From NCBI GenBank assembly GCA_041675505.1, contig JBAYTR010000017.1:1-64000 (forward strand): a DNA stretch of 64,000 nt. The letters are read 5' to 3'. The stretch comes from JAGPCK01 sp041675505. Lineage in GTDB: Bacteria; Bacteroidota; Bacteroidia; UKL13-3. Shown piece by piece: positions 31,966 to 41,141 of the stretch; the stretch's first letter is position 1, and each line of letters starts with the position of its first letter. Under the pieces are notes generated by a model that ran no database searches, was not told the origin of the DNA, and was given only the letters and a program-made list of their open reading frames with translations. The position numbers and the translations under genes were made by a program.

Positions 31966-33978
31966 TTACCTGAGTAAAGTTAATGTTCCCTTGTGAGATT
32001 GAGCAGTAGAGTTCATTTCGCTTTTAAATTCCAGTATCCAAAAATAAATTCCTTCGCTGGCTTTTTTGTTGTGTGTTGTGCCATCCCAGCTTTTATCTGT
32101 GGAAGTACTTTCAAACATTACTTCACCCCAGCGGTTAAAAATGGTAAGGTGGTAGCTGTATGGCACACAGTGGGCTTTCGGTGTAAACAAATCGTTCTGC
32201 AGGTTATTGTCAGGAGTAAATACATTGGGTATTTCAAAGCGGCACGGGCAAGCGGTAACTTCTATGGAATCTACAGCTGTGCCGCAACTGTTCATTACGG
32301 TTACAATGTATGTGCCGGCTGTTGATACCATCAGGGTAGAGTCTGTGCTTCCGGTGTTCCATGCATAGGTGTAATTGCCGGTAACGGGAGCCAGCAAAAT
32401 TTGCCTGCCCTCACATACTTCCGTATCTGCCGGAAGTATAGCCACGGGTAATTGAGCAAAGTTGACCGTTACAGAGTCAGTTGTTGTACAAAAACTATCG
32501 GTATACATAAAGTGCCAGGTGCCTGAGGTGGTAATGCGGTAGGTGAGCGCATTTACATTGTTGTTCCACAAAGCCGATTGTGCTTTTGTACTCAGGTCAA
32601 GTGTAAGCGTATCTCCTGTACACAAATTGTATGGTGAAGTAAAACCGTGTGGTACGGGAGAGTGAAAGGTCAATAGCACACTATCGTGTGTAATGCATTG
32701 TCCGTTGGATACCTGTACGTAATACATACCGCTGCTGGTTGCAGTGTACACACTATCCTGCTTTCCGTCTTGCCACATTATCTGTTGGTATCCTTTTCCA
32801 CTCAGGTTGAATATTTCCGGACTATCGGCACAGCGTTCAATAATAGATGCTCCCAGTTGCAGGTATGGGGATGGTAAAGTATCAAGAACAAGCGAGTCAG
32901 TGGCTGAGCATGTACTATTTTTAGTAGTTGCTTTCACAGTATACAAGCCGGGTTGGGTCACTGTAATTTGTGCCGAAGTGTCACCGGTGTTCCATAAAAA
33001 TGATGAAGTAGTATCACCTGTGTTAAGAGTAAAGTATATAGGGGCACAAATAGCCGTATCGTTTCCCAAATTGATGTGTGGTGTGCGCAATACTTCTATT
33101 GGTCGGTAAAAAGTATCACAAGCTGTATACAGTACAAAAGTTGTGTTGGAGGTGGGGGCCACTTTCAAGAAGGTGTCTGTTGAAAGAATTGTTGCCGGAT
33201 ACAAACTATCTGCCCAGCCATACACCGAATCATTAGCAGTAAATAAGGTGAGCGAATCTTTACTGCATACAGTGTGTGCTCCTGTTATTCCTTTGCATAG
33301 CTGTTCTGCTATTGACACATCATCAATATAAATGTAGGATGCGTTGATAGGAAAAGTGATAGAAGTAGGAACCCTGAGTGTATCGGAAGAAAAGGCACTT
33401 CTGAAGTTTCCCATGGCCAAAAACTTTTCTCCGCCCGTAGCTACATAGTCAAATTCAACAAGTGACCATCCGGTGGTATCGGTTAAATAAGTGCTTGTTT
33501 CAAATTGAGGTGTAAAGGGTAGGGCAGAAAAGCCTCCGGTACCTGTTGGTTTTGTCTTACTCAGGTAAACTCCGTAATGGCTGATGGAATAGGCAACGAA
33601 ATTACTTAGTGAATAATAAAATGAAATGTGGTAGGTAAGTCCCAGCTGCATGCTGTCAGTAAGTTCAACACTCAGGTACTCGCGGTTTTCATTGCCTTTA
33701 GAATACAAATAATGCCCTACATACCCCACTCCTGAATGTGCGTGCTGATATCCAAAACTGTTAATCGGAACACCTCCACCAGCAGGACTAGCACAAGCAT
33801 TAAAACCATCCGGTGTACCCAAGTGATTAGTTACACTGGTCCAGGGTGAAATTCTGTTTAACTGACCAATGTTGGGGCAATTGCTGTATTGTTCAAAACT
33901 TCCGTTGGGCACCAGGTTTTGTGCACGAGTTGTGGTAGGCAGTATAAGAATGAAAAAAATAAGTAGCACATTTTTCAT
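31966..33978 (-). CDS. Large secreted protein with T9SS type B (gliding-motility-associated) sorting domain
   Basis: 670 residues from the ATG at 33978. The signal peptide ends near TRAQN. Residues ~20-225 form a beta-sandwich with LVPNGSFEQYSNCPNIGQLN and IYIDDVSIAEQLC, common at the start of such proteins. The middle (~230-570) has Ig/PKD-like repeats with the motif LxTGDTxSSFLWNTGDTSA and LWNNNVNALTYRIT. The last ~90 residues are the CHU_C type B domain (FEIPNVFTPDNNLQNDLF, FNRWGEVMFES). It is exported by the type IX system and either released or kept on the surface. Confidence 0.85.
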   Translation of the reverse strand: MKNVLLIFFILILPTTTRAQNLVPNGSFEQYSNCPNIGQLNRISPWTSVTNHLGTPDGFNACASPAGGGVPINSFGYQHAHSGVGYVGHYLYSKGNENREYLSVELTDSMQLGLTYHISFYYSLSNFVAYSISHYGVYLSKTKPTGTGGFSALPFTPQFETSTYLTDTTGWSLVEFDYVATGGEKFLAMGNFRSAFSSDTLRVPTSITFPINASYIYIDDVSIAEQLCKGITGAHTVCSKDSLTLFTANDSVYGWADSLYPATILSTDTFLKVAPTSNTTFVLYTACDTFYRPIEVLRTPHINLGNDTAICAPIYFTLNTGDTTSSFLWNTGDTSAQITVTQPGLYTVKATTKNSTCSATDSLVLDTLPSPYLQLGASIIERCADSPEIFNLSGKGYQQIMWQDGKQDSVYTATSSGMYYVQVSNGQCITHDSVLLTFHSPVPHGFTSPYNLCTGDTLTLDLSTKAQSALWNNNVNALTYRITTSGTWHFMYTDSFCTTTDSVTVNFAQLPVAILPADTEVCEGRQILLAPVTGNYTYAWNTGSTDSTLMVSTAGTYIVTVMNSCGTAVDSIEVTACPCRFEIPNVFTPDNNLQNDLFTPKAHCVPYSYHLTIFNRWGEVMFESTSTDKSWDGTTHNKKASEGIYFWILEFKSEMNSTAQSHKGTLTLLR

Positions 33979-34098
33979 ACAGGTACACACATACGTATTT
34001 GGTAGATTTATTCGGGATTGTATTTACACGAATTTAAGTCCTTTTCGGGTATTTGAGCAGCATTGTTAAGTAGTTATTCGTTTTGCTGTTTGTGCAGG

Positions 34099-34118
34099 GT
34101 GAGGATTTAAATCCTCAC
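34099..34118. repeat. Palindrome GTGAGGATTTAAATCCTCAC (REP-like)
   Basis: A perfect 20-nt inverted repeat 36 bp past the stop of the broken outer-membrane protein gene. A close copy is at 34695-34714. There is no T run, so a terminator role is doubtful. Confidence 0.6.
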
Positions 34119-34153
34119 CAACGAATTATGTTAGGTAGTAAAGGATAGCTTAC

Positions 34154-34670
34154 TCAGAATGCTTGACCAAAGCTAATGCCAATCCACGGCATTACAGACA
34201 ATTTTTGATAAGGTTGCCTTGTTCTTGAGTCATATGCAGTTTCTGCTATGCAAAATGCAAGCATATTAACCCTATAGAAAAATCCATTTGCATGTTCATT
34301 TCGAGTGCCTATATTCATATTGAGTGCAACATCTACATTGCCTTCAGGCTCATATAAACGTATTATACCAGGCCCAATCTCGAATTTATTCTTTTTTGCC
34401 GATACCTGTTACAAACATAAGTCGGCCATTGACAGAACAGAAAAGAGGATTAAGGTAGGAGTAACCAACAGAGGGGCAAAGGTAAAATTTCCCGATTTTA
34501 ACTCTCCGCTCGTAGTTGAGCGAGTAGGCTCCACCGTTACCAAGCATTTCAAGGAAAATTCCGTTTTTTCGAAAACCGCTTACTGACTTGATTGAGCTGT
34601 CTTTTCTATCAGATTGCCCAAAAGAAACAAGCACGCTTAAAAGTAGTACAATGATGGAAATTATTTTCAT
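34154..34670 (-). pseudogene. Small outer-membrane beta-barrel protein, disrupted by a frameshift
   Basis: The first part (34386-34670) has a signal peptide (VLLLSVLVSFGQS) and beta strands (GGAYSLNYERRVKIGKFYLC) and stops at GIGKKE. The frame one base over continues without a break to a stop at 34154-34156: KFEIGPGIIRLYEPEGNVDV, then FFYRVNMLAFCIAE and a terminal PWIGISFGQAF, an outer-membrane type ending. The junction is a run of six T on the + strand (34392-34397, A on the coding strand). One extra base there explains everything; the intact protein would have ~171 residues. It may be a real mutation or a sequencing error. Confidence 0.8.
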
Positions 34671-34694
34671 TTCTTGTAAGTATACGTTTGTGCT

Positions 34695-34714
34695 GGGGGA
34701 TTTAAATCCTCCCC
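34695..34714. repeat. Palindrome around GGATTTAAATCC (REP-like, second copy)
   Basis: GGGGGATTTAAATCCTCCCC, an imperfect inverted repeat (one G-U) 12 bp past the stop of the T9SS gene at 34726. It shares the core with 34099-34118, so the two flank the broken gene. Confidence 0.55.
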
Positions 34715-34725
34715 AACTAGTTTAT

Positions 34726-36114
34726 TTATTCTTTAATAAATCGTGTATTGTACTCACGGTTTTTAGTTCGAAGGTGAAACAGGTATATACCCCGGTTGAG
34801 TTTGGAAATGTTCACCTGATTGCTTTCAAGCGGTTGTTGCATCACCATACCGCCCACTATGTTAAAAATGGTAATCTCACCTTTTTCAATAGTGGGATGA
34901 ATTAAGAGGACATTGTTTGCAGGATTAGGATAAATAAGCGGGGTTTGCGGAATTTCAAGTTCCTCTTGCCCCACGGGGAAATTAACACTCCCGTAAGATG
35001 ATGTAGGTGTTTTCCATCCTATCAAAGAGTCGGTCATTGTTGAAAACATCCAACTTTCGCGGTATACCTCACCTATTCCCGAACAGTAACAAATTTTTAA
35101 GTCGGTATCAGTCATTTGCCTGATTGTGCAATCTGTATCGTTGATTAATGTGTAATCAGAGTAGAAACAACGTATGGTTGCGCTATCTGATGCCCTGATC
35201 AAGGCAGGTTTGCTTTTCCATACTATTTTTTCTGTTCTCATATACTCTGATAGAAGCCCTTTTTCACCTGCAGGAATGTTCCAAAGTTGTTTAGGGATTT
35301 CTTTTGAAAAATTGTATATAGTATCAATGTCTTTTCCATACCTGAAGATCATACTAATTCCGGTGAGGGTAATTTTTTCAGGTGTATGAGTAACGGTAAT
35401 GATGCTGTCGCGTATAAAAGTAATGGATGGAGGAAATGTTTGATACTCATAGATGTATTTTCGAAGGTAAACATTGCCCGGTTGGTAAGGTAAAAAGTCA
35501 TTTACATCAGGCATTTGATAGCCTGCACTATCATTTGAGACTTTATAACCAATGAGGGAGAACGTGCTTGCTGAAAAAGCGGATTCATACAGCTCATAAA
35601 AGTTCAAGTAGCTGAGTAAGCCATACTTTTTTGACCATTTAAGTGAATACATGTGACCGTTATTTTTTAATTCATACACGCGTACGCTATCAGTTTTACC
35701 CAGTACTGTTTCTAACGCGTTGGAAAGAAGTTTTATCGTTGCTGATTTTCCGTTGAACGTGGGAAAAACAACACTATCACCAAGATTGCCGGTAAAGAAT
35801 GGCAAACCATTAGAACCGAAATACAGCTTTGTCGTATCATTTCTCTGAATGGCTGAATCGGGAAAGGCAGCAGTGTTATGATAAAACTTAAAATAGTTTA
35901 CAGCAAAGCAGGGGTGCGGGTCGCTTTTCTGGTTAAAGTACATTACGTAACCTGAAGCAAGTGGTTTAATAGTATCAGCGGTAAATGTGCTGATACCATA
36001 ATCTGATTTATTGCTCTGGTAGTGGTTTTGCTGAAGGTAGGGAAACAACTGCCATGTTTGTGCCTGTACATTCAGTACTATAAAGAGTATAGAGATAAAT
36101 AAGGCGTTTCTCAT
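34726..36114 (-). CDS. Secreted protein with T9SS type A sorting domain
   Basis: 462 residues. The signal peptide ends near NVQAQT. The body (~20-380) is beta-rich with many Asp/Ser-turns (YGISTFTADTIKPLASG) and no family I recognise. The last ~70 residues are a type A sorting domain (LIYPNPANNVLLIHPTIEKG, LNRGIYLFHLRTKNREY). A surface or released protein of unknown role. A gap of about 250 bp upstream (36115-36370) contains a half-REP and the 34-nt element, but no gene. Confidence 0.8.
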   Translation of the reverse strand: MRNALFISILFIVLNVQAQTWQLFPYLQQNHYQSNKSDYGISTFTADTIKPLASGYVMYFNQKSDPHPCFAVNYFKFYHNTAAFPDSAIQRNDTTKLYFGSNGLPFFTGNLGDSVVFPTFNGKSATIKLLSNALETVLGKTDSVRVYELKNNGHMYSLKWSKKYGLLSYLNFYELYESAFSASTFSLIGYKVSNDSAGYQMPDVNDFLPYQPGNVYLRKYIYEYQTFPPSITFIRDSIITVTHTPEKITLTGISMIFRYGKDIDTIYNFSKEIPKQLWNIPAGEKGLLSEYMRTEKIVWKSKPALIRASDSATIRCFYSDYTLINDTDCTIRQMTDTDLKICYCSGIGEVYRESWMFSTMTDSLIGWKTPTSSYGSVNFPVGQEELEIPQTPLIYPNPANNVLLIHPTIEKGEITIFNIVGGMVMQQPLESNQVNISKLNRGIYLFHLRTKNREYNTRFIKE

Positions 36115-36220
36115 AACAGGTATTAATATTTAGAGAAAAGATGTTGTTTCAATACTAATGATACAGCTAAGTTACTTGTTAAAATCTAACATTACAAATC
36201 TTACTTTTCATGTACTCATC

Positions 36221-36268
36221 TGCTCTCCTGAGTTTATTCACTGCGTTCATGAGATTGCTTCGCTAAGT
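36221..36268. repeat. Half REP fused to a 34-nt element
   Basis: TGCTCTCCTGAGTTT (36221-36235) equals the left half of the REP at 40515-40529. It runs directly into 36235-36268, which is the reverse complement of the 34-nt element at 41320-41353 with three mismatches. The right half of the REP is not recognisable. Confidence 0.65.
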
Positions 36269-36370
36269 TGAATCTGTTCTCCTTTATTATTCTTACCTGA
36301 CAGCAATAGTTATAATCAGGATGGCGGGGGGTATTCGTTTTTTTTGCTGTTTTATTTATTATAAACTAAT

Positions 36371-38323
36371 CTAATAAAACGGCCTTGCTTGTTTAATGTA
36401 CAATTTTTTATTTGAATCAAATTTAAACTCTATGTCCAAGGCAAACTCTTCCAAACCGTACGCACCATGACTATCTATGCTGAAATAATAATATTCTTCT
36501 ATCACTGACAGAGCATTGTATAATTGTGTTACCTGTTCCTTAGTAAATAATGTTCTGTTTTTATTCAAGTTGCTGAATGTAATGTATTCTACAGTAACAT
36601 TATCAGTAGAAGGTTGCACTGAACGTGAATTCATACATATCAGTTGTTCACATACTATGCTATCCGGAGGGGAAACTACACTTATGTTACCCTTTTGCGC
36701 ATTTATAGTAAAGCCCGGATAATTATTGCGATATAGATTGCGAGTTATAGCCACACCGTTCAGTATTTCATCGGGAAAGTTTCTATGCACCAAAACACCC
36801 ATCATCATATTAGTATGGGATATATTATAATTTTCACGTTCGAAAAATGCAGCTTCGTTCCATGCGCTCGCCCACACTTTTTTAATTGCTTTTTCAATCG
36901 TTTTTTGTGTATTATCTACAATCCCTGTTTTGCTTGTATATAAGCCTGCCCCGCTAAAACCAAACATATCTTCTGCATTACTGCTGCTGCGAAAGCGATA
37001 ACTCATACCAATGTTGTTTTGTTCTATTCGGGTAGTTACTGCTGCCAGTAGTTGTTTATCCAAAGGCTCTTTGGTAATTGCTTTTCGTATTCGCTTTAGC
37101 TGCGCCTTAATACTATCCCTGTTTTCCTTATAAACCTGTGCATGCAGCAGGTTGTAAATGAGTTGAGCAACAGGCTTTTTTTCTATGTGATTGTTGTAAA
37201 AATAGAAAGGTATTGCAAAACCTCCTTCCGGCACTTCGAAGAGGGTTTTATTCTTTTGCTGAATTTGGTATAGGATGGACATTCCGATTGATTTGTTTCC
37301 TATTGCTCCGTAATGGTGCTCTTTTATTGAATGAAGTGGAAGAATAGTTTTTATATTTAAGTCTGCCAGTAGCGTGATATCTTCCCCGAGTGTGCTTGTT
37401 TTTAGTAGCTTTGCTTTTTCTTTTTCATTCGCTTCACGAATGATTATGCTATCATTCGTAATAACTAAACTCACCATTTTGTCTTTTAATGAGAGGAACC
37501 GACTGTCATTCCATACACGGGTGTAGGCAGCAGCGGGAATACCTCTGTTTCTGCATAGGATATTAATATGTGAAAGTGGTGTTTGAATAGCATCACTAAT
37601 AATAGCTTTGCAATTTGGAAGTTGAACAGGGGTTCCTTTAATAATTACAATGTCGTTAGAGTTTAATTTTATGTTGCTGTTCAGGTTGCTTACCATTCTT
37701 AACCGGCCAACTGTAGCTCCTGTATACAGAGATTGAAAAGACTGTTCCTTGTATATAGCATCAGGTGATATGGTGGGGACAGTTATTTTGCCTTCAGTAA
37801 ACAAATCATTAATATAATCTGAGTTAATTAACAAACGTAAAGAATCTTTAATGTAGCTTCTTGATGCTACTTCATTGTATAGAGTCCTTATTTGTTCAGG
37901 TTTTATAGAAGTATTACTTGTAAACTCTAAGGCATAAATTCCAGACTGTGCATAATAATTCAGGCAACTGAGGTAATACTCCTGCTTAACATTGTCTTGA
38001 TAATTATTTGAGTTGAAGGTGACCAGATCATTTTGATAACCCAGTACTTCATTGCAGAAGCCATAATGAAAAACATATTTTTTTGAGTTAATAAAATAAA
38101 GACGCTTTGATGCCAGTTCATACACAATTTTTACTGACAGTACGCTGCTGAATTTGCTGCTTAATGGTTTTCCTGCTAGCGTTTTTAATTCTTCATTGTT
38201 TTTTATCTCGTTAACATACGGAGTTTCGGTTGTAGTTGAGGAGTTATCAGATAGTGCCTGTTTATAACAGCCTGAATTTATTATGAACAAGAATACTAAA
38301 CAGTAGATGTATTTGTAAGTCAT
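36371..38323 (-). CDS. Exported lipoprotein with PEP-synthase-like phosphohistidine and ATP-grasp domains
   Basis: 650 residues. A signal peptide with a lipobox (IINSGC, Cys19) precedes an N-terminal region (20-200) of unknown fold. Residues ~225-295 look like the swivelling phosphohistidine domain of PEP synthase/PPDK: DAIQTPLSHINILCRNRGIP, with His252 at the catalytic position. Residues ~335-650 match the PPDK-type ATP-grasp domain (GNKSIGMSILYQI, YRFRSSSNAEDMFGFSGAG, KKVWASAWNEAAF, and the end LYIKQARPFY). The order, His domain before ATP-grasp, is the reverse of PEP synthase. A nucleotide enzyme outside the cytoplasm is unexpected. AT-rich, and alone between REP-type repeats. Confidence 0.75.
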   Translation of the reverse strand: MTYKYIYCLVFLFIINSGCYKQALSDNSSTTTETPYVNEIKNNEELKTLAGKPLSSKFSSVLSVKIVYELASKRLYFINSKKYVFHYGFCNEVLGYQNDLVTFNSNNYQDNVKQEYYLSCLNYYAQSGIYALEFTSNTSIKPEQIRTLYNEVASRSYIKDSLRLLINSDYINDLFTEGKITVPTISPDAIYKEQSFQSLYTGATVGRLRMVSNLNSNIKLNSNDIVIIKGTPVQLPNCKAIISDAIQTPLSHINILCRNRGIPAAAYTRVWNDSRFLSLKDKMVSLVITNDSIIIREANEKEKAKLLKTSTLGEDITLLADLNIKTILPLHSIKEHHYGAIGNKSIGMSILYQIQQKNKTLFEVPEGGFAIPFYFYNNHIEKKPVAQLIYNLLHAQVYKENRDSIKAQLKRIRKAITKEPLDKQLLAAVTTRIEQNNIGMSYRFRSSSNAEDMFGFSGAGLYTSKTGIVDNTQKTIEKAIKKVWASAWNEAAFFERENYNISHTNMMMGVLVHRNFPDEILNGVAITRNLYRNNYPGFTINAQKGNISVVSPPDSIVCEQLICMNSRSVQPSTDNVTVEYITFSNLNKNRTLFTKEQVTQLYNALSVIEEYYYFSIDSHGAYGLEEFALDIEFKFDSNKKLYIKQARPFY

Positions 38324-38379
38324 AACACGAATTTACAATACTGTCAACAATAATTGTAAGTTTCAACCTCCCTTTTTCT

Positions 38380-38406
38380 AAGCCCAGCATGTAGCTACGC
38401 TGGACT
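38380..38406. repeat. REP-like hairpin GCCCAGCATGTAGCTACGCTGGAC
   Basis: CCAGC / GCTGG arms around GTAGCTAC, with a two-base bulge. Single copy in the window, in a gap (38324-38473) that holds nothing else I can identify. Confidence 0.4.
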
Positions 38407-38473
38407 TTTATAAAGACATGGCTACTCTTGCGTGCTGTTATAAATGCTCCAGGAATGGCGTCTTTAAGTTGAC

Positions 38474-39130
38474 TTAGTAATGCGAAACTCTATTTTGAAG
38501 TATTGTCACAATTATGAGAATGATGAAGCCGAGAATTGTAATAATTAATCCATTTCTTCGGTCTTCATCGCGGTACACAAATAACCTTTCCCCATTGCTC
38601 AAGGTACGTTTGCTTCGCCATAAATAGATGCCAATAAACATCCCCAAAAGTCCGCCTAATATGGCACTCATGTAAGCAAACGACAACAATAAACGACTGG
38701 CTGTTTCTTTTTGTCTGAGATGTTGTATTTGCTGCTGCTTTAAAAGCTTTATTGTATCATCAGTAACCGACATGCCCTGCTTTTGTAAAAGCTGTTGTGC
38801 CAGTTTTACATCAAGCTCGCTCCATTGTTCGCTGTTAAGTAGTACATCCGTAAGCTCATCTTTGTCGAAGCTGTAGAGGTAATGGTCGGAGGGGACATTT
38901 TTGAGTTCTTCTTCAGCACGTGATTGCAGCAGTTGGTTTAATCTGTTGAAATTTTCAGGGGCCACTTTAACAAGGATGAGTGGTAAAGGCTGTTCACCAT
39001 AAAGTGTTTCATCAAGGTTGCGGTGGTTGTCATCAATACTATAATCAATTCCTTCTGCTTGCAGTAGTTCAATGAAGCGGGCAGCTTCCTCTTCCTGAGT
39101 GAATTTTCTGTATGTGACGTGTTGAGACAT
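38474..39130 (-). CDS. Membrane-anchored protein of unknown function, DUF2007-like N-terminus
   Basis: 218 residues from the ATG at 39130 (MSQHVTYRKFTQEEEAARFI). Residues 1-75 resemble the small ferredoxin-like signal-transducing fold of DUF2007 (AARFIELLQAEGIDYSIDDN). Residues 76-145 are helical and charged. The C-terminus has two membrane helices (FAYMSAILGGLLGMFIGIYL and LIITILGFIILIIVTIL). Unknown function; single gene. Confidence 0.6.
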   Translation of the reverse strand: MSQHVTYRKFTQEEEAARFIELLQAEGIDYSIDDNHRNLDETLYGEQPLPLILVKVAPENFNRLNQLLQSRAEEELKNVPSDHYLYSFDKDELTDVLLNSEQWSELDVKLAQQLLQKQGMSVTDDTIKLLKQQQIQHLRQKETASRLLLSFAYMSAILGGLLGMFIGIYLWRSKRTLSNGERLFVYRDEDRRNGLIITILGFIILIIVTILQNRVSHY

Positions 39131-39210
39131 TGCGAGCTTAATTAATGGCAAACCTAGTGATGTTTTTCTGGTTTTAAAACTGGCTTAGAAACCTGTGCTT
39201 AGTTTGTGGA

Positions 39211-39248
39211 TATTCGAGACACGCGTTACAAACGCGCGCCAGTCTGGG
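39211..39248. repeat. REP family B (CGCGTT-ACA-AACGCG core), uninterrupted copy
   Basis: TTCGAGACACGCGTTACA followed by AACGCGCGCCAGTCTGGG. A hairpin with a three-base loop. An interrupted copy with 34 extra bases in the loop is at 41302-41371. Confidence 0.65.
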
Positions 39249-39256
39249 AGATATAA

Positions 39257-39883
39257 TCAGAAATAGTACCCAACATTCAGATTGCCTATCCACAGGTTGG
39301 TTGCTGTTAAAAAATTATCCTTGTATTTTGGGTTAAATCCATTGTAAGTGCTTACCAACGGAAATCCAAGTTGAGGTTCAATGGAAATGCGGTTTTTGAT
39401 CAGGAATTTATAGCCGCCATGTGCCCCGAACCCGATTACATGTCCTTTTATTTCTTTTTTACCCGATATAGACGAATAGACTATTTCTTTGCCGGTCATA
39501 AACCCCGCGTACGGACCCAGAAAGAAGCCACTGCCTTTCCCAAAGCGTTCGGAATTTTTTCCTGCTGTATAGAAGCGTCCTTGCAAAATTAAGCGCATGC
39601 CAGAGAAAATACTTATCTCTTCTCCAAAGGATGATTCTGTTATTCCTGTACCTCCGATTTGGCCTAAATTGAGCAAGGCCGCGGCTGAGAAACTGTTTTT
39701 TAGCAATCGCTCATATCCCACAGAGTAGCGCATTTTTGCATAAGACGGATAAAGATCAAAAAATTTTGTTACCGGTTTTATCGGGTCAACGGAGATGTAA
39801 TTATTTTGTCCTATGGCAATATGAGCAATAGTTAAATAAAGCAGGCAAAGCAGGTACCTGTGTATAGTGTGTGGTTTCATCAA
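39257..39883 (-). CDS. Outer-membrane beta-barrel protein
   Basis: 208 residues. The signal peptide ends near IAIGQN. The rest has alternating strands with turns (MRYSVGYERLLKNSFSAAAL, GFFLGPYAGFMTGKE, HVIGFGAHGGYKFLIK) and ends in a typical outer-membrane sequence (IGNLNVGYYF, terminal Phe). Similar in kind to the porin-like DUF3575-type small barrels. Ligand or role unknown. Confidence 0.7.
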   Translation of the reverse strand: MMKPHTIHRYLLCLLYLTIAHIAIGQNNYISVDPIKPVTKFFDLYPSYAKMRYSVGYERLLKNSFSAAALLNLGQIGGTGITESSFGEEISIFSGMRLILQGRFYTAGKNSERFGKGSGFFLGPYAGFMTGKEIVYSSISGKKEIKGHVIGFGAHGGYKFLIKNRISIEPQLGFPLVSTYNGFNPKYKDNFLTATNLWIGNLNVGYYF

Positions 39884-39958
39884 AGCAAAATACTATTTTT
39901 AGGTGTGAATGCAATATACGGCTTGCGCGTTCTTTGAAATGTCTTCCAACTTTAAGGA

Positions 39959-40483
39959 TTACTTCTTTACAACAGTTTCGTTTGTCATGGGTATTTCATC
40001 TATTCTTTCATCTAAGAAAAGTTGTATCTCATGGTCGAATTCGTATAAAGAAACACGGATATGCTGCTTTTTAAGATACAATAGGGTAGGGGCAAATTTA
40101 AATATATCATACGGCAAGAATAGAATATGTTTTTTATTCGCTGTTTTAATGAAAATGTGTGGAGGGGTGTGTCTGAACCCTTGATGGTATATAATGCCCT
40201 GAATATCCTGAAAAGGTAGTGCAATCTGTTGAAACTTACCCCAAAGAAGTATCCGTTTTAAGATGACCTGATTTGTTTGTATTTCCCAGCCATAATAAAA
40301 ACTTCTAAATACCTCATCTGCCAACAGCAAAAGAAAGCTACCTGTGATAAGTATGGTTTCTAAATTTATAAACGAGATTAGTAAGACCGCCACAACAACG
40401 GACGCTATGATTAATTCTCCTTTTTTTCGATGAAGAAAGGTAGTAGGCTGATATGAATAAATGATGTCTTTTTGTGTAGGCAA
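39959..40483 (-). CDS. Small membrane protein with a possible bacterial PH-like domain
   Basis: 174 residues. Two hydrophobic segments (IIASVVVAVLLISFINLETIL and an adjacent one) near 25-65 are followed by a soluble beta-rich region (WEIQTNQVILKRILLWGKFQ, ALPFQDIQGIIYHQG) in the style of bPH domains anchored by a helical hairpin. This assignment is from pattern only. It lies 75 nt from a REP and is the last gene before the RAYT. Confidence 0.45.
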   Translation of the reverse strand: MPTQKDIIYSYQPTTFLHRKKGELIIASVVVAVLLISFINLETILITGSFLLLLADEVFRSFYYGWEIQTNQVILKRILLWGKFQQIALPFQDIQGIIYHQGFRHTPPHIFIKTANKKHILFLPYDIFKFAPTLLYLKKQHIRVSLYEFDHEIQLFLDERIDEIPMTNETVVKK

Positions 40484-40514
40484 TTTTTATTAAATCATCT
40501 CGCAAAGTTACCTC

Positions 40515-40540
40515 TGCTCTCCTGAGTTTGCAACTCAGGA
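40515..40540. repeat. REP family A, inverted copy left of the RAYT gene
   Basis: TCCTGAGTTTGCAACTCAGGA (40520-40540) preceded by CTCTGCTC. This is the reverse complement of the three copies to the right of the transposase, so the gene is flanked by REPs in opposite orientation. Confidence 0.8.
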
Positions 40541-40564
40541 GTCTCACGTAACTCAAAATTTACC

Positions 40565-41119
40565 TCAGTCCAATAATTCTACCGCTATCAAACCGGCTTC
40601 TCCTCTGTAATCTTTCGCGCTGCTGTACAGGTAATGTTCAGGATATTCAACAATACCTGCTGTAACCGGATTGCTGTGTATATAGTCAAGTTTTTGCATG
40701 GTAAACTCATTGCTGAATAGTTCTTTGGGTTGGTTGTTTTGTTGCCAGAACTGAAACTCACTGTTTCGTGAATTGCTTTCACCATTTTCTTTGAAAATAT
40801 TCAGCATCCATTCTTTTCTGCTCTCCTGCGGATTATTTGTTATAGCCTGAATGATTTGTTTGCTGGTGAACTTTTTAAAGTCTCGCAGTACATCACTTGT
40901 ATTATTTTGTTTGGCTGAAACTACCAAATGAACATGGTTGGTCATCACACACCAGGCATGTACTAACAATCCTTTTTGCTGTTGGCAATACTGTATGCTG
41001 TTAAGTAGTATATCTACGTATTCTTTTCTGGAGAATACATCAACCCAACCCACAACGGCAAATGTTATAAAATGAATGCCTTCTTTGTTTCTTATTTTGT
41101 AACCGTCTTCTTTGCTCAT
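40565..41119 (-). mobile_element. REP-associated tyrosine transposase (RAYT, IS200/Y1 family)
   Basis: 184 residues. The HUH-type motif is clear (CVMTNHVHLVVSA), with the usual opening HFITFAVVGWVDVFSRKEY and a final block LDYIHSNPVTAGIVEYPEHY followed by YLYSSAKDY that includes the candidate tyrosine. RAYTs are single-copy, domesticated relatives of IS200 transposases that act on REP palindromes. No left or right IS ends are present; instead the gene sits between REPs (40515-40540 and 41169-41286) that end in the same palindrome, so these are likely its substrates. Confidence 0.9.
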
Positions 41120-41141
41120 TTATGCAAAACTATAAGAAAAT

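Noticed and set aside
34385..34400. Programmed -1 frameshift in the outer-membrane protein gene
   Set aside because: The second frame is reached only by a +1 change, which does not fit slipping back on the A run; a mutation or read error is simpler.
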